Source of the DNA: Kiritimatiellia bacterium
GTDB lineage: Bacteria > Verrucomicrobiota > Kiritimatiellia > RFP12 > UBA1067
Assembly (NCBI GenBank): GCA_024405255.1
Contig: JAKSOY010000101.1
Location: 1-15,290, forward strand
Direction of reading: 5' to 3'
Length of the DNA: 15,290 bases
Shown piece by piece: positions 6,918-15,258 of this stretch. Numbering within the stretch: position 1 is the first letter of the stretch; each line of letters begins with the position of its first letter. The notes beneath the pieces were generated by a model. The model searched no databases. It saw only the letters and a program-made list of their open reading frames with translations, and was not told where the DNA came from. A program made the translations under genes and the position numbers.

Positions 6918-9900
6918 CGGACCTCGAGTTTCACCGGACCCAGAAGGCCGTACGGCACCCGCGGTGCATCGGCCTTCGGGGTATTCCGGCTCCAGGTCTT
7001 GCGCTGTTCTTCGGGCAGGCCGCTATCGAAGGCAAGACGGTTGTGCCACGTGCCCGTCACTTCGACCTCGATCGTATTCGCACCCGCCTTCACGAACGGC
7101 GTCACGTCCAGACGGTAGGGCCACGTCCACGCCGTGCCCGCGTTCTGTCCGTTGATCCGCACGGCGGCGATCACTTCCACACGACCCAGATCGAGGATCG
7201 TCTGAGCTCCCGCCTCGGGGAGGTTGAACGTGCGGCGATACACGGCCGTACCCGAGTAGGACTTCGCCTCGTCGGATCCCGCGAGTTCGCACCACGGTAC
7301 GAGCTTCGCCAGCGTGAGCGCCTCGTCGCGTCCCCAGCCCTTCTTGTCGAAGGTCACGTTCCACGCATCGTCCAGCGCAACCGTCGTACGCACCGCCGAC
7401 AACGCCTTCACCGCATCGCCATCCGACACGACGAACACGCTCTCGCTCGGCGCGAACGCGAGCGCGACTTCCGCATCGCCATTCGCCCGCGGCTTCACCG
7501 CCGCCGCGCGGGTCTTGCCCGTAACGGCATCCCACAGCGTCCAGCGCTTCGCCGCGCCATTGCGCAGCACGACCTTGCCCGAGAAGCCGCGTTCCGCCGG
7601 CGCCGCGAAGAAGTACCAGTGGCGCGTCCCCGCTTGGCGGTGGCTCCACACAAGACCCTTCGCGCCGTCACGCGTGCGACCGTTCCAGTCCGTGCCGTCA
7701 TCCGACACGACTTCGACGTCACCCCGGCAACCCGCCGCCTTCAACGCCGCGACGAGCGAGCCTTCGCTCACGCGATCGGCATACGCACCGCCCCAGATTT
7801 CCGCGACGAGCTTCGCGAAGCGGGCCTCGTTCGCGCAGCCGCCCACGAGCGTGGCGATGGACTTTGGACGCTTCCCGCACACGCGGCCACCGGCCTTGAC
7901 GCCACGGAGGATGCCCTCCAGCGTCTCCGGCACCATCTTCTCGCAGTCCGGCAGCCACAACACCGCATACGACGCGCCCGAAGGCAGCGTCCAGCGCCCG
8001 TCCTTCACCGTGAGGCGATGGAGCAGCGCATCCTGGTTGCAGTAGTCGTAACGATAGCTTTCCGGCACGTCAACCAGCGTGAACTTCGGCTTCGCATTCG
8101 CTTCGTCGCCCAGATAGTAGAGGATGTCGCTCACCGTCTCGCCCGACTCGGCCAGCACCGTGCAGCGGGCGATGTAGTCCGTGAACGCCTTCATCCGCGG
8201 CCACCAGGTCTGTCCCCGCAGGAACGGCGAACCGATGCCGCCGCCGAAGCTCGTGCCTGGCGCCTTGAGGTCCGTCTGCGGATGGTGCGTGAAGGTGTGG
8301 AAAACCGGATGCGTCACGCCGAGCGCGTAGTGCTCGTCGTGGTAGCTCTTGAAGAAGCGCGGACTTTCGTTCCACGTGAGCTTGAAGCTCGTGAAGGCTT
8401 CCGCCGCCACCCGCCTCTTGCCGTACATCTTCGCCGCGCTGACCGTCGGCCGCACATCCTTGAAGTCGCTGTCGCCGACGTGTCCAAGCGGCGACTTCGG
8501 CTGCCAGTATTCACACATCGGCACGTCGCAATAGCGATAGTAGCCGAGGATGTCGCCCGGCAGGACATCGCCGAACGCCGTCTCGAAGGACATGTCGAGC
8601 TTCCGCTCGTGGCAGAGTTCGGCAACGCGTCCGAAGAAGTTCTTCTCGATCTGGTCGCCGAGGAACACACGCCAGTCGCGCAGGAAGCGCGAGGTCGACT
8701 CGCGGTCCTTCACCACATAGCCGATGATCGCCGGGAACCACGGCTGCAGCTTGTAGCCGTAGCGCGCCTCGAACTTCTTGTCGAGACCGGGCGTCCAGTT
8801 CTGCGTCACGCATTCCCAGCTGTCGAAGAGCGCGCCCTTGAGGAGTCCGTTCTTCAGCACGCCCTTCTGCGGATCGGTGAGCTTGCCGATGTAGCCCGCA
8901 AAGCTCGCGTTCACGCCGTGCGGCGAAAGCTTGTCGCATTCCCAGCCGGTCGCCTCGACAGGCGCGGGACCGTTGCGCTTGTTGTCGCGCACATGGACGA
9001 TGCGGAAGATTTCCCAGTTGCCCTCGGGCGCGTTCCAGGTGACATTGCCTTCGGCATCCGTCTGCGCCGTGAGGTCGAGGACCTCCTGCACGGCGGCGGA
9101 CGACTTGAGCGCGACGGGATCGCGGCGCACGAGCGAGCGCAGGTTGCGTCCCGATTCACCCTCGAAGTTGTCCGGATGCGCCTGCGAGATGAACGTGAAC
9201 TTGCCGAGGTTGATCGGATATTCATTTTCAATCGTGATGCGCAGTTTCTGGTACGGCGCATCGTCCGGCAGCGCGATGGACCAATTACCGCCGTCCTGCC
9301 AGGTGGCACGCGGATTCTTGAAGCTGCCGACTTGCGTCTCGCGTCCGTCGGGTGCGACACGGGTGATCGTCCACTTCACGCCGTCGTGGTAGACGCGCGG
9401 ACTCGCCCACGCCTTCACCCCCGGCGGTTCCATCGTACGCAGCGGCGCGCCGCCGAAGTCGAGTTCGACCGTCCAGCCGCCCTTCGGGGCCACCGGCAGA
9501 TGGAAGGCCTTCCCCTTGAGGAAGAGTTCCTTCCACTGCGCTTCCAGCGGACCCGGCGCGGACACGCCTTTGGGCGAATAGAACCCGGGGGTGTGCGTGA
9601 ACGGACAGATATCCCCTTCCGGCACGCGGAAGGCGACCGTCGCGACATTGTGCAGATCGGGTCCGTTCATCTTGATCTGCTTTTTCACAAGCTTCCCGCC
9701 CTGCACGAACGCACGGGCATAGGCGAGCTTGCGCATCGCTTCGCCGTCCTTGATCCACGGGCCGCCGCTCATCGACCAGCCGGGACAGTTCTGCATGCGG
9801 AACGTGAGGCCGAGGCGTTGGCACTCGGTCGCCGCATAGCGGATGTGGTCTTCCCACTTCTCGCTCAGGCAGTAGACAGGATCTGTCACGCCCGGCCAGA

Positions 9901-10174
9901 GGCCGCGTCCACCGATGTTGCCGTGGAAGAGCTGGATGCCCGAGAGACCGGCACGCTGAATCGCCTCCAGGTCGAGCGTCAACCCCGCCTTCGTCACATT
10001 GCCGTTGATCAGGTGGAACCACGTCTCCGGATGGGCCGCAACCGGCGGCGCCGCAAACTTCGCCGCGAGCGCATCATCCGCCCACGCCGTCCGCACCGAG
10101 CAGCACGCGAGTACCGCGCACACCGCAGCGGCGCCCCAAAGCGCACTCGAACGATCGAACTTGTTTTCACTCAT
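6914..10174 (-). CDS. Exported GH106-type glycosyl hydrolase (probable alpha-L-rhamnosidase)
   Basis: Predicted to release terminal alpha-L-rhamnose from glycans or glycosides. From the chosen start (MSENKFDR) it has 1086 residues. A signal peptide comes first, cleaved probably after AWA (30-32); VLAC at 21-24 also fits a lipobox, so it may be a lipoprotein. The GH106 core shows PETWFHLINGNVTKAGL (49-65), the GIQLFHGNIGGRGLWPG segment, NCPGWSMSGGPW (129-140), DSWE (451-454) and AEAF (591-594). E454 and E592 are candidate catalytic residues, matching in spacing the two Glu of characterised GH106 enzymes (from memory). A galactose-binding-like beta-sandwich closes the protein (about 972-1050). 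Start choice: the ATG overlaps the deoC stop as ATGA with GGGGAA about 8 nt upstream, whereas an upstream ATG at 10213 would lie inside deoC and spoil the signal peptide. Last gene of the operon, probably translationally coupled to deoC. Linkage specificity unknown. Confidence 0.88.
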   Translation of the reverse strand: MSENKFDRSSALWGAAAVCAVLACCSVRTAWADDALAAKFAAPPVAAHPETWFHLINGNVTKAGLTLDLEAIQRAGLSGIQLFHGNIGGRGLWPGVTDPVYCLSEKWEDHIRYAATECQRLGLTFRMQNCPGWSMSGGPWIKDGEAMRKLAYARAFVQGGKLVKKQIKMNGPDLHNVATVAFRVPEGDICPFTHTPGFYSPKGVSAPGPLEAQWKELFLKGKAFHLPVAPKGGWTVELDFGGAPLRTMEPPGVKAWASPRVYHDGVKWTITRVAPDGRETQVGSFKNPRATWQDGGNWSIALPDDAPYQKLRITIENEYPINLGKFTFISQAHPDNFEGESGRNLRSLVRRDPVALKSSAAVQEVLDLTAQTDAEGNVTWNAPEGNWEIFRIVHVRDNKRNGPAPVEATGWECDKLSPHGVNASFAGYIGKLTDPQKGVLKNGLLKGALFDSWECVTQNWTPGLDKKFEARYGYKLQPWFPAIIGYVVKDRESTSRFLRDWRVFLGDQIEKNFFGRVAELCHERKLDMSFETAFGDVLPGDILGYYRYCDVPMCEYWQPKSPLGHVGDSDFKDVRPTVSAAKMYGKRRVAAEAFTSFKLTWNESPRFFKSYHDEHYALGVTHPVFHTFTHHPQTDLKAPGTSFGGGIGSPFLRGQTWWPRMKAFTDYIARCTVLAESGETVSDILYYLGDEANAKPKFTLVDVPESYRYDYCNQDALLHRLTVKDGRWTLPSGASYAVLWLPDCEKMVPETLEGILRGVKAGGRVCGKRPKSIATLVGGCANEARFAKLVAEIWGGAYADRVSEGSLVAALKAAGCRGDVEVVSDDGTDWNGRTRDGAKGLVWSHRQAGTRHWYFFAAPAERGFSGKVVLRNGAAKRWTLWDAVTGKTRAAAVKPRANGDAEVALAFAPSESVFVVSDGDAVKALSAVRTTVALDDAWNVTFDKKGWGRDEALTLAKLVPWCELAGSDEAKSYSGTAVYRRTFNLPEAGAQTILDLGRVEVIAAVRINGQNAGTAWTWPYRLDVTPFVKAGANTIEVEVTGTWHNRLAFDSGLPEEQRKTWSRNTPKADAPRVPYGLLGPVKLEVR

Positions 10175-10854
10175 TTTTTCGTTCCCCGCATGATTGCGAC
10201 ACCGGCCGAGCAACCGAGACGCGTCGCACCCGCCTTCACCATCGCTTCGGCTTCTTCACGCGTATGGATGCCGCCGGCCGCCTTCACACCCATCTTCTTG
10301 CCCACGGTCTTGCGCATCAGCTTGACATCCGCCACCGTCGCACCGCCCGAGGCAAACCCCGTCGAGGTCTTCACGAAGTCGAAACCCGCCTCCTTCGCGA
10401 GCTTGCACGCAAGCACCTTCTCCTCATCCGTCAAGTTGCAGCACTCGATGATGAGCTTCGTCAGCGGCGCCGGCTTATCGATGGCATTCGGCGTATCCTT
10501 GCACGCGGCGATGATCAGCTTGAGCTCGTCAAGGCAGGCCTCGGGATCCGTCTTCAGCAGACGCTGGTTGATCACGAAGTCGAGTTCCTGCGCACCCATG
10601 CGGACGGCATCCAGCGCGCTGAAGCACTTGACATAGGCGCTGTCCTGGCCGAGGGGGAAGCCGATCACCGTGCAGACCTTGACAGAGGTCTTCTTGAGCA
10701 GCTTCGCCGCCAGCGGCACTTCCGCCGGGTTGACGCACACGGACGCGAATTCGTACTTCTTCGCCTCACGGCAGAGTTTCTTCACCGCATCGGCCTCGCC
10801 GGCCGGCTTGAGAAACGTGTGGTCGATCATTGATGCCAGTTCTTTGAGTTCCAT
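10171..10854 (-). CDS. deoC: Deoxyribose-phosphate aldolase (DERA, class I)
   Basis: Cytoplasmic class I aldolase, 227 residues (normal short-type length), cleaving 2-deoxy-D-ribose-5-phosphate to glyceraldehyde-3-phosphate and acetaldehyde. The Schiff-base lysine is K162 in FVKTSTGF, the second active-site lysine is K191 in GVKAAGGI, and the catalytic Asp is D92 in QELDFVIN; these correspond to K167, K201 and D102 of the E. coli enzyme. IDHTFLKP (10-17) and SVCVNP (38-43) at the N-terminus and LGCSAGV (213-219) at the phosphate site also fit. GAGG lies 6 nt upstream of the ATG, 19 nt after the kinase gene, and its TGA overlaps the GH106 ATG. No deoA, deoB or deoD neighbours are present, so this is not a standard nucleoside operon. 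Pairing with a ribokinase-like gene suggests use of free deoxyribose or a related sugar; the true substrate in this context is open. Confidence 0.94.
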   Translation of the reverse strand: MELKELASMIDHTFLKPAGEADAVKKLCREAKKYEFASVCVNPAEVPLAAKLLKKTSVKVCTVIGFPLGQDSAYVKCFSALDAVRMGAQELDFVINQRLLKTDPEACLDELKLIIAACKDTPNAIDKPAPLTKLIIECCNLTDEEKVLACKLAKEAGFDFVKTSTGFASGGATVADVKLMRKTVGKKMGVKAAGGIHTREEAEAMVKAGATRLGCSAGVAIMRGTKK

Positions 10855-10873
10855 CTTGAGCCTCGCCTTTCAT

Positions 10874-11776
10874 TCACTTGACTTCGCTGCGCATCGGCAC
10901 GGACGGCTGGGCCCCCGGACGCGACACCGCGATGGCGCTCGCCTTCTGCGCGAAGTCGATCGCCTCTTCGATGCTCTTCCCTTCGGCGAGCGCCACGGCA
11001 AACGCCCCGTTGAACGTATCGCCCGCCGCGACGGTGTCAATCGCCTTCACCTTCTGCGCCGGCAGGATGCGCCCGAGGTCCGAGCTATAGCAGCCATGCG
11101 ACCCGAGCGTGATGATGACATGCTTCACGCCGCGCTTCAGCAGCTTGGCCGCCGCCGCAGATGCGGTCTTCTCGTCCACGACCTTCACGCCCGTCAGGAT
11201 TTCCGCCTCGGTCTCGTTCGGCGTCGCCCAGTCGATGCTCTTGAAGAGCGCCGCCGGCAGTTTCTGCGCCGGTGCCGGATTGAGAATCACCGTCACACCA
11301 GCCGCATGCGCCTTCTCGGCCGCCGCCAACACGGTCGGCACCGGCGTTTCAAGCTGCATCAGCAGAATGCCGGCTGACGTGATCTCCTTTTCGAACGGCG
11401 CGAGGTCTTCGGCCGAGAGCGTGCCGTTCGCACCGAGCGTCACGAGAATCGCGTTCTGCCCCTTCGCATCCACGAAGATCAACGCCGTACCGGTGGGATT
11501 CTCCTTGTCCACCACGAGCTTCACGTTCATGCCTTCCTTGCGCATGCGCGGTGCCGTCTCGCGTCCGAAGCGATCGTCACCGACCTTGCCAATGAACGTG
11601 CACGCGCCCTTCTTGCCCGCGAGACGCGCCACGGCCACGGCCTGGTTCGCGCCCTTGCCACCCGGACACATCAGGAACTTCTTGATGCCGAGCACCGTTT
11701 CCCCGGGAACCGGGATCGTCTTGCCCACGGCGGTCATGTCCATGTCCGTACTGCCGATCACAACGATTTTCTTCAT
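10874..11776 (-). CDS. rbsK: Ribokinase-family (PfkB) sugar kinase
   Basis: Cytoplasmic ATP-dependent sugar kinase of 300 residues, expected to phosphorylate ribose or a similar pentose at O5. PfkB signature 1 is PGGKGANQAVAVARLAG (38-54). Signature 2 is DTVAAGDTFNGAF (247-259), with catalytic base D253. NPAPA (166-170), TPNETEAEILTG (185-196) and the tail RPGAQPSVP (286-294) closely match E. coli RbsK. The N-terminal sugar-binding loop reads GSTDMDM (8-14): Asp11 stands where ribokinases have a conserved Asn (N14 in E. coli), while the following Asp (D13) is kept. This position contacts the sugar, so specificity may differ; deoxyribokinase is a candidate given deoC 19 nt downstream. An excellent AAGGAG lies 8 nt before the ATG. 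It follows the GH116 gene by 42 nt. The family is certain; the symbol reflects similarity, not proven substrate. Confidence 0.88.
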   Translation of the reverse strand: MKKIVVIGSTDMDMTAVGKTIPVPGETVLGIKKFLMCPGGKGANQAVAVARLAGKKGACTFIGKVGDDRFGRETAPRMRKEGMNVKLVVDKENPTGTALIFVDAKGQNAILVTLGANGTLSAEDLAPFEKEITSAGILLMQLETPVPTVLAAAEKAHAAGVTVILNPAPAQKLPAALFKSIDWATPNETEAEILTGVKVVDEKTASAAAAKLLKRGVKHVIITLGSHGCYSSDLGRILPAQKVKAIDTVAAGDTFNGAFAVALAEGKSIEEAIDFAQKASAIAVSRPGAQPSVPMRSEVK

Positions 11777-11818
11777 TTTGACTTCTCCTTGGTTAACAAA
11801 ATTTCACGGTTGTTTCAT

Positions 11819-14800
11819 TCACTTGCATACAACGACCTTCAGGCCTTTCGGCAGGCGGCCTTCGATCACGTTGAGCGACACGTTCGCCCCCCGGATCGTC
11901 GCCGTGCCGAACGCCCCGCCGGTCGACCAGAACCACGTGCCGTCTTTCGCGGCGAAGCTCATCGTCTTCGACGGCGCCGAATACTGGAAGCCCGGCCAGG
12001 TCACGACGAGACTCCACGCCGCCATCGAGCGCGCGTAGTAGTGTCCGCACTCCGGCTCGCTGAACGGATTCCGGCGCGAACCGTTGTGGCGGTTGCGCAC
12101 ATCGCGCACCGTCCGCAACGCCTCTGCGTCCATTCCCACCAGGTTCATTCCCGCAGCCGCCGTATACTCGATACCCGTCCAGGCTTCGCAATAGTACGGA
12201 TACGGAATCAGCGGACGCTTCCCGTCCGGATAGTACGTATTCATCAGACCCGCATCGTCGCCCATCGCGTAGCCGCGCATGTTCGTGAAGTGGTCGGAGA
12301 AATCGGCGAGGTAGTTCTTCGTCGCCACGGTTTCGAGGTTCTTCTTGATGTTCGCGCGGTTCGCGAGGTCGCCCAGTCCGAGCGTCCAGGCCATGTTCTG
12401 TCCCGCGAGCGCGTCCGCCTCGCAGCCTTCGCCCACCTGCAGATCCGGCGCGCCGCTCTTCGGGTCGGTCGGGTCGACCGGCGTCTTCGTGTTCGGCTTA
12501 TAGACGATCTGCTTGTAGAACGAGCCGTTGAACAGCATCTTGTCCGTCAGCGCACGGCCGCTCTCGAAGAGACGGCGGCACTCGGCAGCGAACGCCGTAT
12601 CGCCCATCGCCTTCGCCATCTCCTCGCCCGCGCGCAGCGCACCCAGATACCAGAATTCGCACAGCGGATTCGGACCATAGTACCAGCAGTCCATCGTGTT
12701 GAACTGCGCGCCTTCCATCAGACCGTCGCGGTCAACGTCCCAGCCGGCTTCCGCCTCCGGCTTCCAGGCGAACGCAAGGGCCTTCTTCGCGAGCGGATAG
12801 TACTTCTTCAGGAACGCGTCGTCGCCCGACAGCTGCCATTCGCGATACGTCTGCAGCAGCGTGCCCATCTGTCCGTCAGCCGCCGTGATGCTGATGCCGC
12901 GATGGCCGCGCGGACGCATCCCGAGCGGCAGGTTGCTACGGTAGAAGGTCTTGCCGTCGTCCTCCATCGCATACACGAGTTCGACATCGCGCATCGAACG
13001 CGCCAGTTCGCCGAAGAGGTAGGCCGTCGCATACTCGTAGTTCCACACGTGCGTGCAGTTGCCGTCGCAGCTGCCCCAGTTATCGCCCGTGCCTTCATAG
13101 ACCATCAAATGGCCAGAGGCGATGCGGAACACCGTGGGGCTCTTCAACACCGCCGCCGTCGAGAGCGCCGCGTCTTTCACTTCCGTCGGCAACGACGACG
13201 CGGCGAATGCCGAGGCGAACGCGCGCGTGCGCTTTTCGAGTTCCGGGATGCGCGGCGCGATCAACAGGAATTCATTCCACGCATCGTGGTAGCGCGTCGA
13301 ATACCAGTTGCGCTCTTTCTCCGGACGGCTGCTCCAGCCGCTCTTCGCCGGGAAATACCAGGTCACGTAGAACGTGAACGACGCCTTCGCGCGCGCGGCC
13401 AGCGTCTTCTTCACCGCCAGCGCGCCGAGCGGACGACGCGAATGTCCGACCGGCGCACTCAACGTCAGCTCGCCGTCGTCGGTGATGTCGTCCCAAAGCT
13501 GCAGGATCTCGCCGTTCCAGCGCGTCTTCTCGCAGCCCAGCCGCGCGGACACCTTGCCGTCCGTCGCCACGCCCAGGCACACGGAATTCTGTCCGTCCGC
13601 CGAACTGTAGATGCCCTTGAATCCCTGCGACGAACGGAAGGTGTGTCCGCCCTCGCCGGCGAGATTGCGCATCGCACCCGCGACTGAGACCTCCATCGGC
13701 GCATCCGTGAGGTTTTCGATCTCGTAGGTCAACACGGCGATCGGCAAGCCGCTCGCCTCGGCATCGCCCGGAATGAACGGGTTGAAGCCCTTCACACGCG
13801 CGCGGATCGGCAGGTTCGACGAAGCGAGATTCGCAACGCCAAACGGGTAGGCCGCCTCAAAGGTGGCCGACTGGAAACGCGGCAGTCCGAAGTTCGGCGA
13901 GTTGGAACCGTTTCCACGTCCCGAGTTGGAGGAGTATTCGGCTTCCGTCAGGGGACCCGCCAGCATCCGCGTGAACGGACGGCCGTTGGCCGGCTTCGCC
14001 CACACGGCGAAGAACGGATTGCAATTGCCGTCATGCGGCGCCCCGCGGTCGGGCTTGTCCTTGATCTGCCAGTCGCGCAGTTCGCCGCGTCCGCCCAAGC
14101 CCACGCAGCCCGTACCGATACCGCCCATCGGCATCGAAATCTCGCTGAGATGGTCGCCGTCGAACCGGCGCACCACGGGCCATTCGCCCGGCTGCCAGTC
14201 CTTGAGCGACGCGAACTTCGCGCGGATATCGAGATCCGGCAGAAACACGCGTCCGTCCTTCACGCCCTCGATCTTCCCCTTGAACCCGCTGAGGTCCGCC
14301 TCGGAGAGGTCGAGCCGTCCGCCCGTCGCGCGAAACACGCCACGCCCCGTCACCTTGCCGCTCACGAACAGCGTTGCCGCCGTCACGTCGATGACGCCGT
14401 CGTTCACGAGCGTACCGGCGAAGCAGACCGGCGCATGCTGATTCCACGTGCCGTTCGTGATCCGCAGCGTATTGCCGGCGGTCACGGTGACAGGTCCCAG
14501 ATATGTTCCCATCTGCGCGTCGCTGAAGATGCGTCCACCGCCCTTGCTCACGGTGACGGCGAGATCCTTCGACAACGAGAAGGCGCTCCACGTGGCCAGA
14601 CCGCCGTTCTGCGAAAGCTCGATGCCGGCCGGCGCCTTGACGCGCGGCATGCAGAGCTGCAGGTTGCCGCCGTCCGTCACGCGGATGCCCTTCACGGAAA
14701 TCCCGTCGATCTTCTCGCAGACGGCGAACACGTCGCTCGCCTCTGCGCCCTTGTTCTTGACCGTCAGCCAGTAGTCGCCCGTAATCGTTCCCTGACGCTG

Positions 14801-15166
14801 GTCGAAGCGCGCACCGCCCACCGTGGCATCGTCCGTCAAGACGAGATTGCCCACGTGGGAACCGCCCGAATTGTAAGGCATGCGTCCGCCATTGATCAGC
14901 GCACCGCGTCCATCAGGACCTTCACCGGCGAGATAGATCGTCTGCTTCGCCAGCGGGAGGACCCGACCGCCGTCCGACATGTTCAGATCGATCTGCGCCC
15001 CCTTCTGCACGATGACCTTCTCGCCATCGCCCAGACGCTGCGACGGCAGCACCTTGACGCTGTTCGGCGCCTTGACGACATAGTCCGCCGCCGCGACAGC
15101 CAACCCCAAAGACACCACCGCACAGGCAGTGGTCCAACGAATGAAGAGTGTAGATGATTTTTTCAT
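11819..15166 (-). CDS. Exported GH116-type glycosidase with N-terminal beta-solenoid domain
   Basis: Predicted retaining beta-glycosidase (beta-glucosidase/xylosidase-like, related to bile-acid beta-glucosidase GBA2), 1115 residues. A signal peptide (1 to about 27, AVAAA before DYV) is followed at about 28-310 by Gly/Thr/Val/Asp-rich short strands such as LVNDGVIDV and SGKVTGRGVFRATGG, typical of autotransporter-like beta-solenoids. The GH116 N-terminal beta-domain starts near 343 with SMPMGGIGTGCVGLGGRGE (344-362). The (alpha/alpha) catalytic domain covers about 640-1065: YEGTGDNWGSCDGNCTHVWN, GAQFNTMDCWYYGPNP (819-834), EADALAGQN (916-924), CEAWTGIEY (993-1001) and RRNPFSEPECGHYYARS (1031-1047). 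By analogy with GBA2 E527/D677, E691 is the likely nucleophile and D826 the likely acid/base (inference by eye). A short tail (about 1070-1115) follows. Start: in-frame TAA 9 nt upstream plus the signal peptide fix this ATG; the only SD-like AGAGG is 1 nt from it, too close. First gene of the operon. Confidence 0.87.
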   Translation of the reverse strand: MKKSSTLFIRWTTACAVVSLGLAVAAADYVVKAPNSVKVLPSQRLGDGEKVIVQKGAQIDLNMSDGGRVLPLAKQTIYLAGEGPDGRGALINGGRMPYNSGGSHVGNLVLTDDATVGGARFDQRQGTITGDYWLTVKNKGAEASDVFAVCEKIDGISVKGIRVTDGGNLQLCMPRVKAPAGIELSQNGGLATWSAFSLSKDLAVTVSKGGGRIFSDAQMGTYLGPVTVTAGNTLRITNGTWNQHAPVCFAGTLVNDGVIDVTAATLFVSGKVTGRGVFRATGGRLDLSEADLSGFKGKIEGVKDGRVFLPDLDIRAKFASLKDWQPGEWPVVRRFDGDHLSEISMPMGGIGTGCVGLGGRGELRDWQIKDKPDRGAPHDGNCNPFFAVWAKPANGRPFTRMLAGPLTEAEYSSNSGRGNGSNSPNFGLPRFQSATFEAAYPFGVANLASSNLPIRARVKGFNPFIPGDAEASGLPIAVLTYEIENLTDAPMEVSVAGAMRNLAGEGGHTFRSSQGFKGIYSSADGQNSVCLGVATDGKVSARLGCEKTRWNGEILQLWDDITDDGELTLSAPVGHSRRPLGALAVKKTLAARAKASFTFYVTWYFPAKSGWSSRPEKERNWYSTRYHDAWNEFLLIAPRIPELEKRTRAFASAFAASSLPTEVKDAALSTAAVLKSPTVFRIASGHLMVYEGTGDNWGSCDGNCTHVWNYEYATAYLFGELARSMRDVELVYAMEDDGKTFYRSNLPLGMRPRGHRGISITAADGQMGTLLQTYREWQLSGDDAFLKKYYPLAKKALAFAWKPEAEAGWDVDRDGLMEGAQFNTMDCWYYGPNPLCEFWYLGALRAGEEMAKAMGDTAFAAECRRLFESGRALTDKMLFNGSFYKQIVYKPNTKTPVDPTDPKSGAPDLQVGEGCEADALAGQNMAWTLGLGDLANRANIKKNLETVATKNYLADFSDHFTNMRGYAMGDDAGLMNTYYPDGKRPLIPYPYYCEAWTGIEYTAAAGMNLVGMDAEALRTVRDVRNRHNGSRRNPFSEPECGHYYARSMAAWSLVVTWPGFQYSAPSKTMSFAAKDGTWFWSTGGAFGTATIRGANVSLNVIEGRLPKGLKVVVCK

Positions 15167-15172
15167 GCCTCT

Positions 15173-15207
15173 ATTTTACACTATATTTTCCCTTTTGCCT
15201 AGTCCAA
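15173..15207 (-). promoter_or_regulatory. Predicted promoter of the GH116-rbsK-deoC-GH106 operon
   Basis: Two overlapping sigma70-like arrangements on the minus strand. (a) TTGGAC (15207-15202), 16 nt, TATAGT (15185-15180), predicting a start near 15173 and a leader of about 7 nt. (b) TAGGCA (15201-15196), 17 nt, TAAAAT (15178-15173), predicting a start on the A of the ATG at 15166. Either leaves no room for a normally spaced ribosome site, in line with the missing SD. A promoter further upstream cannot be excluded. Confidence 0.42.
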
Positions 15208-15258
15208 CGTCTCTGTTACTATCTGTTTCCCGCTCGAGAATCTCCGCTCACCTGCAGA

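Noticed and set aside
10174..10213. Upstream ATG giving a 13-residue longer GH106 protein
   Set aside because: It would start inside deoC, has no good ribosome site and puts polar residues before the signal peptide. The ATGA overlap start is more convincing.
7043..10636. 1197-codon plus-strand open frame opposite GH106 and deoC
   Set aside because: It runs across the junction of two real genes, has a low-complexity Arg-rich composition and no domain; it is an antisense shadow.
11777..11818. Hairpin AACAA/TTGTT between the GH116 and rbsK genes as an attenuator
   Set aside because: Only five weak A-T-rich pairs and no T-run; the gap mainly holds the strong rbsK ribosome site.
11789..13687. 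632-codon and other long frames opposite the GH116 gene
   Set aside because: Same antisense shadow pattern; the GH116 frame carries the conserved motifs over its whole length.
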